Assembly: GCA_029204225.1 (NCBI GenBank) | Contig: CM055098.1 | Coordinates: forward strand, 1,134,501 to 1,198,500 | DNA: 64,000 nucleotides | DNA from: Diphasiastrum complanatum | Lineage: Eukaryota > Streptophyta > Lycopodiopsida > Lycopodiales > Lycopodiaceae | Direction of reading: 5' to 3' | Shown: positions 11,663-22,522 of the stretch, in pieces | Position numbering within the stretch: the first letter of the stretch is position 1 | How the letters are laid out: each line of letters starts with the position of its first letter | Notes under the pieces: generated by a model | Databases searched by the model: none | Told to the model about the DNA's origin: nothing | Seen by the model: only the letters and a program-made list of their open reading frames with translations | Made by a program: the position numbers and the translations under genes

Positions 11663-11882
11663 GCAAGAGAAAGGGAGAGAGCGAGTGGAAAGCAAAACGG
11701 AAGTTCCTTTCTTCTCTTGGATTTTTGTGCAGTCTGTTTTCTGTTTTTTGGGAGAGAAAGGAACAAGGAGGCCTAGTGTATACTTGCAAGCGTTGGGCTG
11801 GTATTCGCACATCGTGCATTTGTTTAGAATCGGTTGCAGCTGCATTTGTTTGGAATTGGTTGCAAATTGAGTGACATAGGAA

Positions 11883-11884
<2 letters not shown>

Positions 11885-11945
<61 letters not shown>
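11885..11945 (+). repeat. (AG)n microsatellite
   Basis: About 30 AG units directly downstream of the H2A-like fragment. Confidence 0.95.
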
Positions 11946-11948
<3 letters not shown>

Positions 11949-12042
11949 GTGGAGGCATAGAGGGAAAGTGTTGTTTAGGGTTAAGGTTCTTTAGAGTTGG
12001 GGTTTTTTTAGGGTTGTGAGTTGAAAAATATCAATAATGGAA

Positions 12043-12045
<3 letters not shown>

Positions 12046-12101
<56 letters not shown>
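12046..12101 (+). repeat. (GA)n microsatellite
   Basis: About 28 GA units, the third GA block within 900 bp. Confidence 0.95.
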
Positions 12102-12104
<3 letters not shown>

Positions 12105-14055
12105 GATTGTTCTTTTATGATTTTTGGCCTATTATTTTATGCTTGATGGTGTACTTATCTGATTGAATTGATCAGTGTTAGCTTTTTATATTACAATTAA
12201 TGGATACTTGGTGACTATTATGTCCATTTTTTGAACAGATTAAAAAGTAGATTAGTCATCTAATTACTTCAAAAAAAATTGGGGCGCTTTCCAACTTGCG
12301 TGGCAATTTATGATTGGTCAAAAAAAGTCAAAGTGCTGATTATGCTTCATAAAGGACATGTGAAAAAAGTCAAAGTATTGATTACACATGGAAGGCGCCG
12401 GGCACAAGCCATTCTGCCTGGTTCGGCTTTTTAAAATTTTCTAAGCTCGGTCCTATGGGCCTTGCCCAAAAAATTCTAAAAATCCTTACCGAGCATAATG
12501 GCCTATGCCCGGCTCCTTCCGTAGTACGTTGCAAACATAGAGTTCTCTTCATTTTTGCTAGAGAATGTTTGGGCTAGTTGGGACATGTAAATTTAGATGA
12601 TGATTTAACAATTGACTTTATGGGCTTGCTTGCATTATGTTAATGTCTACCATAAGCTTTCAGGCAAGAAAAAGTCACCTATCTTTAATAGATCTTGTTT
12701 TTGTGGGTCATGTTGTTCAAATACATCTATTGTTCCCTCATCTTTTTTAATAGAGACTTTATTGTACTTCATAGCCCTATGTTCTATTCGAACATAAATT
12801 TGTGAAATTGATGAGTAGCAATGTTTGATCAACTTGTACCATCATCATTCAAGCGACATTTTTTCTAGTGCTCAATACTATACTAAAGCTCTAGAACTTT
12901 GACCCATCAAAAGTATCATTTTCAACTTCTTGCACTTCATATGTGATCAGCTAATTGGTGCACTATGATGTGCATGAACTTTACCTATTCCATAGGAAGC
13001 TCACTATTATGTATGATTCACATGACCTCAACAAAGACCAGATATAAATTGACAAAAGAAAAAAATAGATAACTGCACTTTTCAAACTCCTAGGCAGATG
13101 AATTCGATGTGCTGAATTTCAAAGACAATAAAATGGCGAATAAACTCACACATGCAGAAATACTGTAAAACTGTTTGCAAAACTTTGCTCCAAGCTTTGT
13201 AAGAGTTGCCATGCTCTTTACTTTCATAATGAGAAATTGAAATCAAGTTGCAGATTCGTTTGTAGTGTAAAGTCGCTAGGTTCTAAAAAGCTTTTTGTTT
13301 TTGGTGTGATGGATTCACTTGTACTTTGGCTGGCAGTAAGACCACCTGCATTACTCTAGAGACTGCCTGCAATGACATCAGTCTAAAAAGCAAGGAATTA
13401 TAAACTTCTTTTGATATCAGCCATGAACATTTCGAAGCATTCCAAAACTACTGCCAAAGCATGTTGCATATACTTGCACTATTCAGAGAATCCCCAAAAT
13501 ATATAAAAATATATATGGGTTATGTCTAGGATAATACCTGACATGAACCCTATACAGTCCGACCACAAAGTCTTAGATCATCAACTTCATCCCCAGAAAA
13601 CTATATCTTCCAAACTCACCCTTAAAGCTTGCAAATATCTTAATACTAAACAAATTTGGAATTCTTGAACAGTATGGAAAGAACAGACATCCTAGGAAAA
13701 TGATAACCTTGCCCAGACACTGACATTTTAGAATTATAAATAAAATTATTATTATCCCTCTCGTAGCCTTAAACATTCTGTAACACAATTCCAAATACTA
13801 GGGGCAGCACTGTACCACTGCTTTCAAAACAAGGGAAAAAAGACAAAATGGAGATCTGAGTGCGACCGATTTGAAAGATTACTATACCTAGGAAGAGCTG
13901 GAGCAACTCAAAAAAGAGTGAGAAACTTAAGTCTTAGAGATTGACTGATTATAATATGATCAGAAGCGTTAAGACTATTTTCTATTGAGAATCCCTATAG
14001 CAGCCATTGATTTAAGCTCAAAAACTAAAATCAGGTTCTGCCTCCATTTAGGAAG
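12102..14055. other. Intergenic / 3' flank of the aspartic protease gene
   Basis: No open frame with a recognisable domain. The part nearest 14055 is the 3' side of the minus-strand protease gene and probably includes its 3' UTR. I could not assign a clear polyadenylation signal. Confidence 0.5.
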
Positions 14056-15531
14056 TCAATTGCATTGATTAGACGCAAATCCAACTCGTCCTTGCTGCTT
14101 ATCAAAGGAGATCCTGAGGGATTGTTGTTGGATATTACCGATAATGGATAAGTTGTCATCGGAAGGAGCAAATGCTAAGCAAAATGTGCCAGAATCATCC
14201 GTCTGCACTAAGAGATTGTTAGCTGGCAGTGGCACCACAGCACCTCCCTCAAATTCCAAATCTACCGCAGGCAATCTCACACTTTGGTGCCCAGAAAGAT
14301 CGTAACAAGTATCAAATATAAGAACAGATGAAGCAGCCGGTAATGATCCAGTGTTTGCTCGAAATGCATCGCTCATAGCATTGTAGGCTGAAGAAACAAG
14401 ACGAGTAACAGCGGTACCTGAATCAAGTATCACTCCTCCATTACCAGATGAATCAAGCTGAAAAGCGCCGGATGAAACAGAGATCGGAACGCCTCCAACC
14501 CGTATACCAGTAAGTCCAACATAGTAGAATGTGTCTGTGACGGGATTGCTGACCAGAGGGGCGAAAATAGACCCTGCTGGCACTGCGCTGGGGCCGAAGA
14601 TGAGAGCGGAGGCTTGGCTGGTCAGTCGATCGGGCAAGCAGTAGGAAAACACACTCCCATACTGTGATCCTACCTGTGTGGGGAAGGACAGAGGGCCTCC
14701 GCCGAGTCCCAGCAGCCCCGATGCTCCCACAAATAGCCCCTGATTGTTGTGGCCGCATCCAATAGCCACATTCTGCACAGAGTTTGATCCGAATTGAAGA
14801 GTTTCTGTTGAAAAAACTCCCACTGTGAACGATCCATCACCATACAGGACCTGGTAAAGGCACTGGTTGCTTTGGCAGCCGCGAGTTCGGAGCTGGCTGC
14901 AGAGTTGGCTGCTGCAAGAAAGCTGCTGAAACGACGAAGAAGCTGCAGGATTGAAGAGAGGATCAACTTGCTGGTAGCAGTTACTGCAAGGAGAACATTG
15001 CTGCCACACTACATCGCTCCCTGTGTCAGCTACGAGATTGATAGTCCGTGAAGGCGTACCAACACCTACACTGACAAAGTATTCGCCGCTCCCTTCGTCT
15101 AATCCGGATGCTAAAGGGCTCTGCAAGTCTTCAACAGAGATGGTTTGACCCTGTGTGACAACAGGCTTCAGATCAGAAAGATCAAATCCTCCTTTGATGA
15201 ACCGAAGTTTAGATAAGACAGCTTTCACTCGAATGGAGTCTCGTCTCATCCTCGCAGCAAGACGCTGACTCCAGGTGGAGTTCTGTGGCCGGAACGCAGA
15301 AGAAGGGGCATCTCTGTGCATGAGACTGAGGCTTAGGCCTTCTCCAGAAACTAAGCCATCGTTAGGTTTGAGCACTGCATCCTTGGAAAGAGCTGGATCT
15401 ACACTCCGCAGAAAGGAAGCTACATCCAGTACTCGGTAGCTCGAGCTTTGTACGAGCTCTCTTGCAAATGACAGTGAGCTGACCAGAGCTAATATGAGCA
15501 GAAGCGAAGTAAAAAATGCACTCTTCGCCAT
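14056..15531 (-). CDS. Secreted pepsin-type aspartic protease (nepenthesin/ASPG1-like)
   Basis: An intact, intronless 491-codon gene of peptidase family A1, nepenthesin-like subgroup. These enzymes hydrolyse peptide bonds with two Asp residues and act in the secretory pathway or apoplast. Residues 1-23 form a signal peptide (hydrophobic core FFTSLLLILALVSSLSFA). Residues 24 to about 148 are a prosegment. The mature domain starts near 149 (GEYFVSVGVGTP). Catalytic motifs are DTGSD (Asp169) and ILDSGTAVTRL (Asp370), with the flap Tyr230 in LYGDGS. The Cys-rich nepenthesin insert has C179, C182, C185, C206, C211, C219 and C224. The C-terminal SIIGNIQQQSLRISFDKQQGRVGF is typical. Closest recognised type is plant 'aspartic protease in guard cell' proteins, but the specific role is inferred. 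An oddity is Gln177 where relatives usually have Leu (VVWLQC). The ATG (15529-15531) has G at -3 and at +4. Length is normal and no breaks were seen. Confidence 0.93.
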   Translation of the reverse strand: MAKSAFFTSLLLILALVSSLSFARELVQSSSYRVLDVASFLRSVDPALSKDAVLKPNDGLVSGEGLSLSLMHRDAPSSAFRPQNSTWSQRLAARMRRDSIRVKAVLSKLRFIKGGFDLSDLKPVVTQGQTISVEDLQSPLASGLDEGSGEYFVSVGVGTPSRTINLVADTGSDVVWQQCSPCSNCYQQVDPLFNPAASSSFQQLSCSSQLCSQLRTRGCQSNQCLYQVLYGDGSFTVGVFSTETLQFGSNSVQNVAIGCGHNNQGLFVGASGLLGLGGGPLSFPTQVGSQYGSVFSYCLPDRLTSQASALIFGPSAVPAGSIFAPLVSNPVTDTFYYVGLTGIRVGGVPISVSSGAFQLDSSGNGGVILDSGTAVTRLVSSAYNAMSDAFRANTGSLPAASSVLIFDTCYDLSGHQSVRLPAVDLEFEGGAVVPLPANNLLVQTDDSGTFCLAFAPSDDNLSIIGNIQQQSLRISFDKQQGRVGFASNQCN

Positions 15532-15769
15532 TACTCACCTCAAATTTACAGATTAAGGACTTACATAAAGCTTCCAAAGATGAAAAGTAGCATTAGAAGG
15601 ATTAATGTCTTCAAGAGCTTAAATGAAAGTGCAAGCTATGGAAGAAAACGGTCCATGCTGAAAAGGCTGGACAAGTAAGATGATGCGAAGCAAGAAGTCA
15701 GCCGCCATAGCTAAGAATCTCAGAACCAGCCAAGATCGTTAAGAAAAATGTCATTGTTCAATTTAATCA

Positions 15770-15935
15770 CTTACTGTCATCAAAAGTCTTGCTGCTGAAC
15801 TCAAACCCATCTAGTCAAAAATCTTGCTGCTGAGCTCAAACCCATTAGAACCCATTACGTAAAAAATCTGCTGCAACCCAGTAGATCCATTACATCAAAA
15901 ATCTTGCTGCTGGATTCATACCCATTTCGTCTGAT
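15770..15935. repeat. Four degenerate ~45-bp repeats upstream of the protease gene
   Basis: The unit AAAAATCTTGCTGCTGAGCT followed by CAAACCCAT recurs about four times (near 15786, 15816, 15867 and 15898) with substitutions and small indels. The array lies roughly 240-400 bp upstream of the protease start codon, in the likely promoter or 5' UTR. A regulatory role is not shown. Confidence 0.7.
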
Positions 15936-18224
15936 GTATTCAGTTAGCAGTGGAAAGACTCAAAATGGGTACAGCAGAGGACACAGATTAATAAAGCTCA
16001 AATGCAGATGAAACTTTAAAGATGAGCAGAGAAGGATCATGACACTTGACACATGAGACGTATTATTATTATGGAAGGTGGATGGTGATCATTTATTGAT
16101 GAATGAATGACATTTGGGTGGTTGGATCAGATGAATTCTGTGCTGCCAACATCAGCATGAGCATGAATCAGCAGAAAGATGACGATGGCATCATGGATGG
16201 TGGCTTCTTAAGACCATGCTATGACAGGAATTGAATGAACTATTGTATATTGAATATAGTAAGTAGATTAGCTCTGCCTGGCTTGACATTTGCAATCTGG
16301 TATGCACGTCAAAGGAGTATTCGCCTTCAAAACAAAAAGGCAAAATTTTAAGCAGTGTTATTTGAAAGTCAAACTAAAACATTACCCGTCTTTTTGAAGA
16401 GTCCAATCTTCTAGATTACAAGCATATCAGGTTAACAGAGGGTTCAATGTTGTTACCCTTTTAGCTTGGAAAAAAAACAAACACGTCATATGAAAAGAAA
16501 CCTTTCAATTTGAAAGGCCTATTGCACGTCAAGGGAAGAGAAGCCGTAAAGCGTAGGCAACCGGCAGGTGCCGGTCTGTAAGGTGTACAGAGACATGCCA
16601 CGTGGGTGATCTGTTGAACCCTAGGCAAACATCTGAACAAAATCAGCATGTATATATTAGGGTTTCAAGAATGATATTTCTAGGGTTGCAAGCATGGTAG
16701 TTATTAGGGCTGCAAACAATGAGGGCGGCATACTTGTCGCCCGGGAGAGCTGAGTACCCTAAATTAATGTGTGCCCACTCCATCAGCACAGTACGAAGCC
16801 TCTGATTGGTACGTACAGCATAGTCTGGTGAATACGGAACAAAAACATAAAAGTTGTTACATAGCAATAAAGTTTAAAGAATAAAGTTCACGCCGGTGGC
16901 CAAAAGCCAAGCATTTTCTTTTTTTTCCCTTTTATTCATACATATTAAGCATCTAATGATCCTTATATACAACCTCTCAATGTCATTTGTTAAGGTTTTA
17001 GATTTCACCTTTTCGATCTCAATCAACAACTCTACTCATACACCCCACTCAACTCTACTCATACACCCCACTCTGATGGACATCATTTTCTTTTCCCTTA
17101 CTTGGCCCCTTTCCATGAGACCCGTTCACCCAGGCATTATCACATTTTTCAACAACACGGGTGGAAGAACTAGTGCATAGGTTTGTATATTTCTCAAAAT
17201 TTAGGTGCAAGAGAAAAGGGGTGACTGACTTGTTCAACCACGTGAAAGTATGACGTAGCTCCCCCCTTCACTGGAAAGAGCCTCTTACATATATTCATCT
17301 TGAGTGTCGTAGAGTTGCTATTTTGGTATTTGTACATTGATATAAATAAATAGATTTTTTAGAATATAAACAAAAAAAATTGATCTTGGGATGTTTGGAC
17401 ATTGTGGGAGACCAAGAAGTCTCTCCTAGAGAATGGAGGCATTTAAATCAGCTAGGTAAACAAACTTGTCCTACTTCCAAATTTAGCTTCAGTTGTCAGC
17501 CGCGTGACAATGATTTGGTAGAGACCTTTGTGAGGGTAACTCGAGCTTGTCTTTTGTAACTAGTCTCATTGTATTGGCAACTCGAATTTGATAGTCAAAT
17601 CATAAGAGACCTTTATTGATTCAACGGAAGGTGTCTCACTATCGTCTAGTAAGTTACGTTTTTTTAGAGTGAGAAGCACAACTAGTTTTGTTCACACTCC
17701 ACTAATCCAAGCCTTGAGCATAAAACCATCCACCCTTACATAAAATGTTAAGTCCCTCAATCAAAAGTGGTGTGAGGATAGTACATACATATAAATGAAA
17801 CAAACAAAAATAAATAAAACTTTCTTTTTGTCCCCGAGACAAAGCACCTATGTAATGATGATATAAAAAAATATACAAAGCAAAACTATTGACAATGTCA
17901 TTGAATCTTCGTGGTCATAAGTAGTGGACATAGGTCCCCACAAAGTGCTTAAGTACTAAAAGAAAGTATGAAACAAATGTACTAAAAGTTGAAATATGCA
18001 TGTGGCACCTCTCTTATTAAGGCCCATATAGTAAAGACTATATATCACGTAAGGACCTAAATATTGAAAAGGATTCAAATAGTACGAGTACCCCAGTGGA
18101 CTAACGTAGTCGTGATATGAATTTGTTTCCCAACAAAGGTAAGTCTCGTGCACTTTTCTGGATCAATTAGAACATCTAAATTCTGCACAACTGCCTCATC
18201 TACTTACATTTACCGTCACGAAAT
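15936..18224. other. Intergenic DNA upstream of the protease; no gene seen
   Basis: No convincing coding region. A G-box/ABRE-like element GCCACGTGGG lies at 16598-16607, about 1.07 kb upstream of the protease ATG. A perfect 24-bp direct duplication (CAACTCTACTCATACACCCC unit) lies near 17030-17077. The remaining sequence is AT-rich. Confidence 0.4.
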
Positions 18225-18345
18225 TGATCCCAAAGAGTATGCTAACTCTTGTGATGGTGCTTTTGCTTCTCATATTTCTTTGGAGGAACTTTGGCATAGA
18301 AGGTTGGGAAATCTTTATATGCATTAAAAGGGCCATTTAGAACAC
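18225..18345 (+). pseudogene. Copia GAG-pre-integrase fragment
   Basis: The plus strand reads SHISLEELWHRRLGNLYMH followed by a stop. It contains the LWHRRLGH-type motif of the copia pre-integrase (zinc-binding) region. About 120 bp only, with no neighbouring integrase, so it is an isolated scrap just left of the LARD-like element. Confidence 0.5.
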
Positions 18346-18595
18346 AAAGTCAAAGGCTAAAGCTATGATACTTTGACATACCATACTTGGTAGATTGAAC
18401 CCTAGGAAAGAAAGTCTTAACAAGCTCGCTGATCGAAGGACTTGTTAATATAGTTAGACAAAGAAATGATTTATAGGCTAAGACCTCCAAGAAGATGATG
18501 CCAATCCCAATTTTCTTTCACTTGGAAATTCTTACTCATAATAATGTGGGGACCTAACAATTGGTGCTTATTTGGAGATTTTACTTCTTTCATAA

Positions 18596-19351
18596 TCCCA
18601 CGTGTGAAAATAGTGTACTTGTCATGTACCATAATCATATAGGTTGTACATATGATTTAATTCAAGTTCTAGTGGCTAACAAGGCCAAAAACTAGTTTTC
18701 TAGACATATGACACATGGCATAAATCTATTGATTGCATGAGCCACATCCTTTGGTAAGGTGTCATATCACATGTGTAGAGGACAACTCACATGTGTTGAA
18801 TAAGCTGAAGTAGACGAATTTTGACTTCTAGAAGATTTCCAAGTAGATCTCCATATAGAAGGAAAATGGACCAAAAGTGCTCAAAATAGAAGGTTTTGTC
18901 CAAGTGTCAGTTTTGCATGATGAATCATCATATGACAAAGCACCTTCACACATGTGGCATCATAGGGATGATCAGTACCATGAGCTCTCACTTATTGTAT
19001 ATATAGAGCCACATTTGGCCATAATCATGGTGAGACACCAATCTTGGTTTTGGACGCAATTTTGAGTGATTCTCTCCATTTGTCTACATTTGTTTTGATT
19101 GTTTTGAGGTTCTATCAATGTGTACTTGATTTTTAGGTTGGAGTCCGTACTCAAACAATGTTTCACACGTGTGAAACAAAAAAGTACACTTATCTTCAAT
19201 TAATGATTGTTCTTGTTAGGATTTTGTGTCTAGAATTGATCTATATTGATTTTGATCTCAAGTAGATTGATAAATCAAGTAATCTGACACCCAATCCCTC
19301 TTGAGGATCAGATTAGGATCCACTCTTGGTCCTTTTTGTACTTTTTGCACA
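18596..19351 (+). repeat. 5' LTR (left-truncated) of the LARD-like element
   Basis: Nearly identical to 21781-22522 over its whole length. A TATA-like box (TATATATAGAG) lies near 18998-19010. Several CACATGTG or CACGTGTG sites are present, including an 18-bp perfect palindrome centred on CACGTG at 19160-19177. Confidence 0.85.
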
Positions 19352-19363
19352 TGGTATCAGAGC
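19352..19363 (+). promoter_or_regulatory. Primer-binding site (initiator Met tRNA), LARD-like element
   Basis: TGGTATCAGAGC immediately after the LTR end (GCACA). Confidence 0.9.
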
Positions 19364-20989
19364 CTAGTACGAGAGGTTTTGTTGAAATTGATAGGGTTAA
19401 TCCAAACCAAAGCCAAAATTAGCAGTTTTTGGGAAACTAGTCAGATTTTGTGTAGCGAGTTGGATTTGATAGCTATCCTCAAAATTTTTGGTCCAGATCT
19501 TGTTGTGGGCTGTAGGAAACCTTTTCACACGTGTGAGGCCGTACAGCTCTGGTTTTGACTGAGAAATTTCAAATTTTTGTAGAATTTGACTCACATACCC
19601 AATTTGAGTGATTTTTGGTGCAAAATCAAGCATTTCCTATAGTGAATCTAATCCTTTGATTAGTTCTTGGATTAGATCAGCCAAAAAAATTAAAATTGAA
19701 GCTTGAAATAGGTGCATTAATTGATCTTCTCTGATTTTTTGAGTGTATGTTGAAGTTAAGAGAGATTTTGCTAAATATCATGGATTAAGGAGTGATATGC
19801 AAGGTGAGAGGATGAAATCCATTGTACCATCACTCTAGATTTGTTCAAGAGTGATAGTCAAGTTTAGAAGCATCAATTTTCTAGAAAACATCCTTGGATC
19901 TGTCCTCCAAGTGAAACCTTTGAGAGTTTCTAGTGCATATAGAGCATCTATGCATATTTTTTGAATTTGACATAGATTGGCTTAAATTGAGAGTTCTAGA
20001 AAAGAGATTGAGATCCAAGTCACATTGTTCAACCCTACTCAATTTGTTTGAGATTGTAAGGTTTGAAAAGAGTCATTAAGGTGTCTATGGCATATGTGTA
20101 GAGAGAGATCCAATTTTCTAAGAGTTTCTTCCTTTGTAGAGGGCAAGATCTAGAAGCTCATTTTGTGTTGTTATTGGTGGAGAGTTTGTCTCTTCCTAAG
20201 TGATCAAATCTTTCTAAGTGGCATTAGCTCTTTGAAGCACAATATCTTAGTGAGAAAAATCACAACTTTTGATTTTGAATTTCATTCCAAGTCTTGAAAG
20301 GTAGAGTAATTGATGGAATCCAATAGGAGTGATTGAATTCAATTTGTTGAGCAAAAATTAACATAGTATGTATGAAACTCAAATTAGTTCTATTCAACTT
20401 TCATTGTGAGAGTGTGAGGGTCAATTTGTGATCCCATTGGATGTATAGAATGAGGAGGAGTCCATATTTGAGTATTCATGCATGGTTGAGATCTTTGTGA
20501 ATCTCTAGTTGTCTAATTTTTAAGCTTTGTGAAAAATTGGTGGTATAGTTTGTTTTCAAATCAAATCCAATTCATTCTAAATCTCAAGAGTGAGATTATT
20601 TGGGTCAAGAGTGAGTCCAAAAGAAGTGATTAAGTTTGATTTTCATGTGTTTGAAACAAAACCCATCTTTTGTTCAAGAATCTCAAGTGTTGAGAGAACT
20701 AGTCAAGTGAAAAGGAAAATCTAGGTGTCAAATATTTTCATATCCATTTCAACTTTCAAAAGAAAGAGTCAATGGTATTTGATGAGTCCAATAGGAGATT
20801 GGATCTGATTTCTTTTGTGATTTGATTCAAATATTGTGTGCTAATGTCTTAGTGATCAAAGCAAAGTTTCCAAGTGACTAGTCATTAGGTGAAGATTGAT
20901 TCTTAGGTTTGTAACTAGATCTTTTGTAGTTCATTCTATATTATTGAAGATGTTCAAATCTAGTCTCTTGAAAGTCACAAATTACATTT

Positions 20990-21512
20990 GTAGAATCATA
21001 TCACAGGTTTTTATTCACATGGCATCAATAGGTGGCATCCTATTGAAGGAAAGAAAGGATCCTAAGTGCAACCTTTGTGGCAAGGGAGGTTATTTTTTCT
21101 CAAGATGCTACAAAATAAGACCAATCCATCCAAGAAGAACCAAGGCAAGGGGGCTGAGGAGAAGGATGGAGCTTCAAGTTTGAAAATTTGTATTGAGGCA
21201 AATTGTAATTTCTTTATGAGAGTAAGTGAGTCATCTTCTAAAGACACTTATCTACATAATGAAGTATTTAGCCTCATTGGATCTGAGATTAGCATGGTAA
21301 ACAAGCATGAAGATATGATACAAACACTTTGTTATTATAGCATGCATAGTCTTGCTAGTTTGGATGAGTCTAATTCTCTAGATCATGGTAACATGATGTT
21401 AGATCTTTGTGATCCTAATAAATCATGGAGGAGCATGCACATGAAAAAGGAGCAAGCCTCAAGGTCAAGCATCTACATGAAAATTGGAAGGAGTCAATTT
21501 TGGAGGTGCTAG
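20990..21512 (+). pseudogene. Gag zinc-knuckle remnant in the LARD-like element
   Basis: Around 21058-21120 the sequence encodes DPKCNLCGKGGYFFSRCYK, a CX2CX4-X-X4C knuckle in which the His is replaced by Tyr. A Lys/Gly/Glu-rich stretch follows in another frame, then about 110 acidic/Ser-rich residues without a known domain (21200-21512). There is no protease DSGA motif. I infer the relic C-terminal end of a copia gag. Confidence 0.5.
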
Positions 21513-21703
21513 GATGGTGCAAAGCTCTCAAGCTCATCAAAGATGTCAACATCAAAGAAGCACTATCATGGATATGGTGATTTTGGATCAACATCAAGCT
21601 CATTGGCTGATCGTCACACCTTTTGAACCAGCAAAGACCAATTCAGCCCATGGAGTCAAGTTCAAGATCATCATGTTTTCCATCAAGCTAGATTTTTGAG
21701 GAG

Positions 21704-22522
21704 TGTGAAAAATGCAAAAATAAGCTTGGTAGAGGCCAAAAATCATGTATATAGGATGATTTCACATGTGTGGAGCCTGTTCCCACATGTGAAAATAGTG
21801 TACTTGTCATGTACCATAATCATATAGGTTGTACATATGATTTAATTCAAGTTCTAGTGGCTAACAAGGCCAAAAACTAGTTTTCTAGACATATGACACA
21901 TGGCATCAATCTATTGATTGCATGAGCCACATCCTTTGGTAAGGTGTCATATCACATGTGTAGAGGACAACTCACATGTGTGGAATAAGCTGAAGTAGGC
22001 AAATTTTGACTTCTAGAAGATTTCCAAGTAGATCTCCATATAGAAGGAAAATGGACCAAAAGTGCTCAAAATAGAAGATTTTGTCCAAGTGTCAGTTTTG
22101 CATGATGAATCATCATATGACAAAGCACCTTCACACATGTGGGATCAGAGGGATGATCAATACCACGAGCTCTCACTTATTGTATATATAAAGCCACATT
22201 TGGCCATAATCATGGTGAGACACCAATCTTGGTTTTGGAAGCAATTTTGAGTGATTCTCTCCATTTGTCTACATTTGTTTTGATTGTTTTGAGGTTCTAT
22301 CAATGTGTACTTGATTTTCAGGTTGGAGTCAGTACTCAGACAATGTTTCACACATGTGAAACCAAAAAGTACACCTACCTTCAATTAATGATTGTTCTTG
22401 TTAGGATTGATCTAGATTGATCCTAATCTCAAGTATATTGATAGATCAAGTAATCTGACAACCAGTCCCTCTTGAGGATCAGATTAGGATCCACTCTTGG
22501 TCCTTTTTGTACTGTTTGCACA
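21704..22522 (+). repeat. 3' LTR of the LARD-like element
   Basis: An 819-bp LTR starting TGTGAAAAATGC right after the purine-rich PPT TTTTTGAGGAG (21693-21703) and ending TTTGCACA. It shows the full-length LTR that is truncated on the left side. Confidence 0.83.

Larger units (their letters stand above)
18596..22522 (+). mobile_element. LARD-like non-autonomous LTR element without pol
   Basis: Two long direct repeats (18596-19351 and 21704-22522) flank about 2.35 kb that starts with a canonical PBS. The internal part has no RT, integrase or RNase H. The only protein trace is a Cys-rich motif like a gag zinc knuckle near 21067. This fits a large retrotransposon derivative mobilised in trans. 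LTR termini TGTGAAAAA...GCACA and embedded CACACGTGTG palindromes resemble the LTR of the intact copia element at 38347-44777, so a copia partner is plausible. The 5' LTR lacks its first ~77 bp, so no target duplication can be read. Confidence 0.75.

Noticed and set aside
14453-14966. Other minus-strand frames inside the protease gene
   Set aside because: They are shadows in other frames of the intact 491-codon gene.
15529-15540. GAGGTGAGT directly before the protease ATG, resembling a splice donor
   Set aside because: On the coding strand a donor there would splice out the start codon; the intact signal peptide and full-length frame argue for a normal start.
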